A DNA stretch of 44,861 bases from an uncultured Clostridia bacterium (GTDB lineage Bacteria > Bacillota > Clostridia > UBA1381 > UMGS1253): assembly GCA_934457145.1 (NCBI GenBank), contig CAKSHP010000020.1, forward strand, positions 1 to 44,861, given 5' to 3'. The notes beneath the pieces were generated by a model. That model did no database searches. It saw only the letters and a program-made list of their open reading frames with translations, and was not told where the DNA came from. This document shows, in pieces, positions 43,001-44,861 of this stretch. Numbering within the stretch: position 1 is the stretch's first letter; every line of letters begins with the position of its first letter. Made by a program: the position numbers and the translations under genes.

Positions 43001-44131
43001 ATGTCACAGATTGCGATATTTGACAGCTCGGCAGAAAATATGAGCGCATTTAAATTGGACAATGTGACAGCAGAGTCTGACGGAGCGGTTATAATTGAAA
43101 AACATGCATCGATTGAAATAAGCGCGGCAAAAGAGCCTGAAATTAAAGAAGATGAAACGGCGCAGATAACACTTTCGACAACAGGCGACAGCATAACGGC
43201 TGACGGCGAAAACGTTGGCGCAAATTCTACCAAAGATTATGCAGTCGGCAGAGCGCTTGCGCTTAGCGCAAACGGCGAAGGCACGTTTATGTACTGGAAA
43301 GACGCGGACAGCGGACTTATAGTTTCTTATAACAAAGACTATGAATTTACGGTGGGTTCTGCAAGAAAGCTTATAGCAATATTTGCAGAAAACGGCGGCG
43401 CATATGTAACGTTTAAAAACATCAACGGTTTTGTTTTGGCGGAAGGTCTTGCAAGCAGTTTGACAGTGCCGAAAGATCCTTATGTTTACGGTTATGAGTT
43501 TGCCGGCTGGTATACAGGAAACAATGAAAAAACAAGCCTTAAAGCCGGAGAGAGTATAGAAGCTTATGAAAACACGGTATACTTTGCAGGATTTGGCAAA
43601 AAAGATACTGCGTATAAAATAACCGTTAACGGCGAGGAAAAAACATATTCTTATAACGATAAGGTAACGGTTAGCGCAGACGCCGAAAAGGACGGAAAAA
43701 CGTTCTCTTACTGGACAAAGGACGGAAAAGCTGCAAGCTATGATACAGAGTATTCATTCTATGCAACGGTTGACAGCGTTCTTGAGGCAGTATACGGCGA
43801 AAACGCAGAAAACAAAAATGTTTTGATTATGGCAAATCCGGTAATGGCAGATGAAACAAGAATTGCGTTCTTTGCGGAAAGAAACATTTCAAAAGACTGT
43901 GAAATAATTGAAACGGGTGTGCTTATCGGTAAAACTGAGGGGCTGAGCGTTGAGAGCGCGCCTATAAAGGCAGTGGCAAAGAGCAAGGCTCAAAACGGAC
44001 AGTACACAGTAAGAAAGAAAGGCGTTGTATCGGGTGAGACGTGGTATGGCAGAGCATATGTAATTTACCGCGACAGCACAGGCAGCGCACAGACAATTTA
44101 TTCAAATGAGGTAAGTATGACAGTTAAGTAA
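37070..44131 (+). CDS. Giant secreted multidomain protein with N-terminal alpha/beta-hydrolase (esterase-like) domain
   Basis: About 2353 residues. Signal peptide 1-24 (ending GFA). Residues about 40-520 look like an alpha/beta hydrolase: KIGVSGGSKGG carries a G-x-S-x-G elbow with Ser350, and DMPELAHQLVNG and KDHGLEGYSTLFDTAHYW are candidates for the Asp/His of the triad. An Ig-like SbsA-type domain (about 527-617) follows, then DNRLRE-like domains (620-727, 940-1087, 1713-1857) alternating with CBM-like beta-sandwiches (734-907, 1088-1250, 1273-1490, 1505-1700, 1860-2000), and the same C-terminal repeat region as the first giant protein (2013-2353). An esterase acting on acetylated or methylated polysaccharide is plausible but unproven. 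The start 37070 is chosen for the signal peptide and the preceding AGAGGAAGAAGG; an in-frame ATG at 37052 is upstream. Confidence 0.85.
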   Translation: MKKLLSVILCAAMLLTCLPVVGFAQGPSGGIAGLEENLKYSLALADDGYIGIAVDLYTYYAGDTDEERPVVVYVINTNTERIGTDSDYKIVNELINEKGFIVVVLDYKNNPKSVTPNLERSVHAIRSKIDNNGMYLNGQKYKRWYNYVVPSGYNIETDVYYWSIDKHGADGCLDWIVQSWNNDFRAVYGDRTITYPDGTTKKVSEVEAKDIYDCVKPDGSPLDLDLRMDIIYPTNPKKDVPVWLTSSSWETRPAVWSDYRTISTGFSFSGYAVAVFDYGYVPMAREDHYAYFDGNTAPGHITGDNYTYSVDMFTAVKSQTAVIRKIRWLADYESDKYHFDVNKIGVSGGSKGGLVTRMGSADPESLEELRYFSGHHGETRYENGDTEGDGRGENGTDIIRGGEQQPWLTYKDGSKIPSNAQFVYCNMGSGAEDINEGFAPMYASGSLKDASYGDYYAGIVNACRIYDIPLVNLDMPELAHQLVNGTGKDKDHGLEGYSTLFDTAHYWLRDDGAICEYIETDSGAEQTDPKDKITVKFSGPVDRSEIEKITIKNKTTNESAIGSWSASYGDTTWVFEPHNLKGGYRYAVNVPHNLKGKNGKEIQASKTLEFKVKNEENTNASLVASDSDMTLLKTDTADNKVYFVFDKDDFSDTKKVDLRFDVLNDAANSVMVYGADEINESDVSKSIKGELLGEVLLSGKAAYDIDVTDYVKNHKPGKIAFILEAKNKKETKQISKVDFEDAAPLYNWGVKDTVTKEISSEKNTTDGGSKSLKVVKMNAENKMQPYIDRLPITLSNNILFKSNGKMEQSDLGRKFHYSMKVYDQTSRRLRLAVAPWNSNVHANIDWNANLYNIQTNANTWDTYEFDYRVQQDDIDANRRSVTMCIGAKMLDNQAIYIDDIIVSEDISDVKIADRQDENGFAPVLVTYPEIRKYLDAAEVSYVENADKADTVMGGENAYVSARAVSDLNGAVKTYAKFSLDGYNGKNAYISFKTKASNNGRIEIYGISDKEASDNWDSETINYLNAPANDRFGSGVLLDNVFEKAPIAAFDINGEQEFSVDVTKYAQYMKNAGAKYASLIFVNTKDKDDVIWQNKFDSPYASNIVMPGGGISRYGLSNLYNHSDTKDGLCFYMTPSEYVHERIRFNLLDGQNLTKDDVGRSFTLTYWAKSNKTGKFFNSLMNISSYDTTQHRTYQTVENINEWKKYTYDFTLTDTDIGESDGVIRGAVNFELSNMGVSSFDPVTLYIDDMTLTEKKDLNVDIEFLNTAKVAKTVSKTDFNSSAWEVGKAKHNMGTNIFYDEASADCGYVAVSGCDWSTGLKITDEQDADSNGKAFWLVPNQNYNRVKFYGLFDHNLTEADIGRKLNVSFKIKSDSAGSFNFGLMSMLQRYPEANYCELGEGVSADVDASGKYYDYSTKLYKASAASISQAEVGTWKTVNYSITVDSTMLPKQVKYLKLDKTYDVAVALFSIIPDSSLIGKNVYIDDIIVTEPDVFETIPKPAKGTVKNFEDWSTGEVKSNMTGEIFEDDADVKNFIVGSGCTAASKFNVVCDEEQGNVFAVVPSNDYNRVKFYRSFDHILTSDDIGDTYHVSFKVKADAAGKFDYGFMAKWPRMNKWGYTTDVADDVAYDDNVYKRNVAVITEDEVGKWKEISFDITIDSNMVARDVTNSKGVTYKVGLSLFGFIANADLVGKTLYFDDISITKADENADAGVLCVSLAAAIGSDGGKNVSEFSAAGASASAPENIRKTYMHFNGGDFSSANKAELSFNIDNALGQTINIYAVKNAQYPAELTYNNAPANGDAEDMDINYIFKEAKLATVKADKNGSVSADVTDYIKNNKEYIFALTSNDAVAKQYLNLDFERYSFNKGCDYTPYGNFEGSADIAGGVLEVGGITGTNSGINILNVFGNGQTCEKGKTYTVKADVEPVGDKESYSVTIALSNGNEISQTAASTYVIGANQNQTIELTFTASEDDVLNNMSQIAIFDSSAENMSAFKLDNVTAESDGAVIIEKHASIEISAAKEPEIKEDETAQITLSTTGDSITADGENVGANSTKDYAVGRALALSANGEGTFMYWKDADSGLIVSYNKDYEFTVGSARKLIAIFAENGGAYVTFKNINGFVLAEGLASSLTVPKDPYVYGYEFAGWYTGNNEKTSLKAGESIEAYENTVYFAGFGKKDTAYKITVNGEEKTYSYNDKVTVSADAEKDGKTFSYWTKDGKAASYDTEYSFYATVDSVLEAVYGENAENKNVLIMANPVMADETRIAFFAERNISKDCEIIETGVLIGKTEGLSVESAPIKAVAKSKAQNGQYTVRKKGVVSGETWYGRAYVIYRDSTGSAQTIYSNEVSMTVK

Positions 44132-44141
44132 GACGTAAAAC

Positions 44142-44173
44142 AAAAAATGCGGCGCAGATGTGCCGCATTTTTT
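44142..44173 (+). terminator. Terminator of the second giant gene
   Basis: Same 8-bp stem and AGAT loop as at 36597-36629, with A6 and T6 flanks, 10 nt after the stop codon. Confidence 0.9.
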
Positions 44174-44196
44174 GTTTGAAAAATTAGATAATTACC

Positions 44197-44278
44197 TGTA
44201 GGGCAGGGGCCCCGCCCTGCCGCGGTTTCAGATGAAAATTGAATGAAAAGAACGGAAAGGCGGGGCACTTTCCCTACA
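44197..44278. repeat. Paired REP-like repeat, copy 3
   Basis: An 82-bp unit with perfect TGTAGGG / CCCTACA ends. Units at 44198-44221 (GGCAGGG hairpin) and 44254-44277 (GGAAAGG hairpin, inverted). The first half is identical to copy 2. Confidence 0.85.
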
Positions 44279-44386
44279 GAATTGGTGGAGGGCGGCAGTG
44301 GATGGTGAGGGAAAAGTTATAAAGCGGGTGGATTTTTACGTTTGTATTAAAGGGTGTTTTTATTATGAATTCAGGGCAAAAAAACG

Positions 44387-44465
44387 GTTACGAAAAATTT
44401 TCGCAGTTTACGAAAATTTTTCGTAACTTTTTGTATTGACAAGATATGTGATGTGTGGTTATAAT
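44387..44465 (+). promoter_or_regulatory. Large inverted repeat and promoter of the third giant gene
   Basis: A perfect 17-bp inverted repeat (44387-44403 with 44411-44427, 7-nt spacer) contains TTACGAAAA twice in direct orientation 20 bp apart (44388, 44408). TTGACA (44436-44441), an 18-bp spacer and TATAAT (44460-44465) follow. The TTACGAAAA core is the same as before the second giant gene. The leader to the start codon is about 340 nt. Confidence 0.7.
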
Positions 44466-44624
44466 ATTTTGAATGTTATAAAAAGGCGGCAGAAAAGAGC
44501 GGCTTTTTTAGGGAAAAGGTGGGGTACAGACCCAACGTTGCAGGTTTGGGAATAATAAAAATAAAGTGTCGTATGGTGAAAGGCAGAATAAAACAAATGG
44601 GGCCCAGGTAAGGTGTGAAGGGGC

Positions 44625-44648
44625 GGCAGGAGCAAGCCCCTGCCCTAC
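44625..44648 (-). repeat. Single REP-like unit
   Basis: On the minus strand GTAG is followed by GGCAGGGG, a CTTG loop and CTCCTGCC. It is the eighth 24-nt unit of this type in the window. Confidence 0.75.
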
Positions 44649-44810
44649 GGAGTGGGGTGCGAAAGATAGAATAAAATAAATGGGCAGTGAGGTTAAAAAT
44701 GAGTTGAGATGAGTGAGGCAAAAAGAGTGTGAAAAAAAGTTAAAATTATACCGGAAATAAACGGGCGGGAGCCTGTTTAAATATAAAAAATAAAGAGAGG
44801 AAGATGAAAA

Positions 44811-44861
44811 GTGAAGAAAATCCTGAGTTTGGTATTGTGCCTTTGCATGATTATGTCATGC
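44811..44861 (+). CDS. Start of a third secreted protein (signal peptide only)
   Basis: A GTG at 44811 begins a frame of 17 codons running off the window end: two lysines, then a hydrophobic stretch (ILSLVLCLCMIMSC), clearly a signal peptide similar to those of the two giant proteins (KKILSVV..., KKLLSVI...). It is preceded by AGAGAGGAAGATGA, the same ribosome-binding leader as the first giant gene. The ATG at 44804 is in another frame and gives no signal peptide. Probably a third member of the array. Confidence 0.7.
   Translation, partial: MKKILSLVLCLCMIMSC

Overview
This is a chromosomal segment of a low-GC, Gram-positive-type bacterium, most likely an anaerobic member of the Clostridia from a gut or rumen-like habitat. 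The evidence is the atpHAGDC order, strong AGGAGG ribosome binding sites and TTGACA/TATAAT promoters, the clostridial families (DUF1846, HPr-like protein, MoxR/DUF58, copper-amine-oxidase stalk domains) and giant secreted polysaccharide-active proteins. A genus cannot be named from the sequence alone; a plant-cell-wall degrader is an inference from the two giant proteins, the polysaccharide deacetylases and a GH127 remnant.

Layout. 1-4638: 3' part of the F1Fo ATP synthase operon (atpH end, atpA, atpG, atpD, atpC), closed by a hairpin terminator. 4677-8711: three-gene unit of DUF1846 protein, AEC-family transporter and FAD-dependent dehydrogenase. 8860-11580 (minus): a TetR regulator and a secreted beta-helix protein in one operon, with a palindrome lying on the promoter. 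11796-12699 (minus): a hexapeptide acetyltransferase behind a roughly 230-nt structured leader. 12758-16155: MoxR ATPase, DUF58 protein and a membrane protein with a DUF4129-like tail. 16270-16588 (minus): a small HPr-like protein without the phosphorylatable histidine. 16662-19617: mtaB, an SDR reductase and an AraC regulator. 19709-22271: a carboxymuconolactone decarboxylase/cupin fusion plus an iron alcohol dehydrogenase, facing a MerR regulator whose probable operator sits in a 19-bp promoter spacer. 22306-23094: scar region with a GH127 C-terminal fragment and an internally deleted insertion sequence.

23211-26557: copper-amine-oxidase-domain secreted protein, 5-formyl-THF cyclo-ligase and an acyl-CoA ligase. 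26691-30209 (minus): AraC regulator, DMT transporter and a secreted polysaccharide deacetylase with stalk and discoidin domains. 30257-44861: an array of giant secreted proteins. Two complete genes (1819 and about 2353 residues) and the start of a third are separated by long intergenic regions with near-identical terminators, 24-nt GTAG-hairpin repeats (REP-like, often paired as about 80-bp units), conserved ribosome binding sites and, before genes 2 and 3, direct repeats 20-21 bp apart just upstream of the -35 box.

The most interesting material is the giant-protein array with its REP-like repeats and shared upstream elements, the leader RNA before the acetyltransferase, and the MerR and TetR circuits whose operators can be read directly from the DNA. 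No tRNA, rRNA or CRISPR array was seen.
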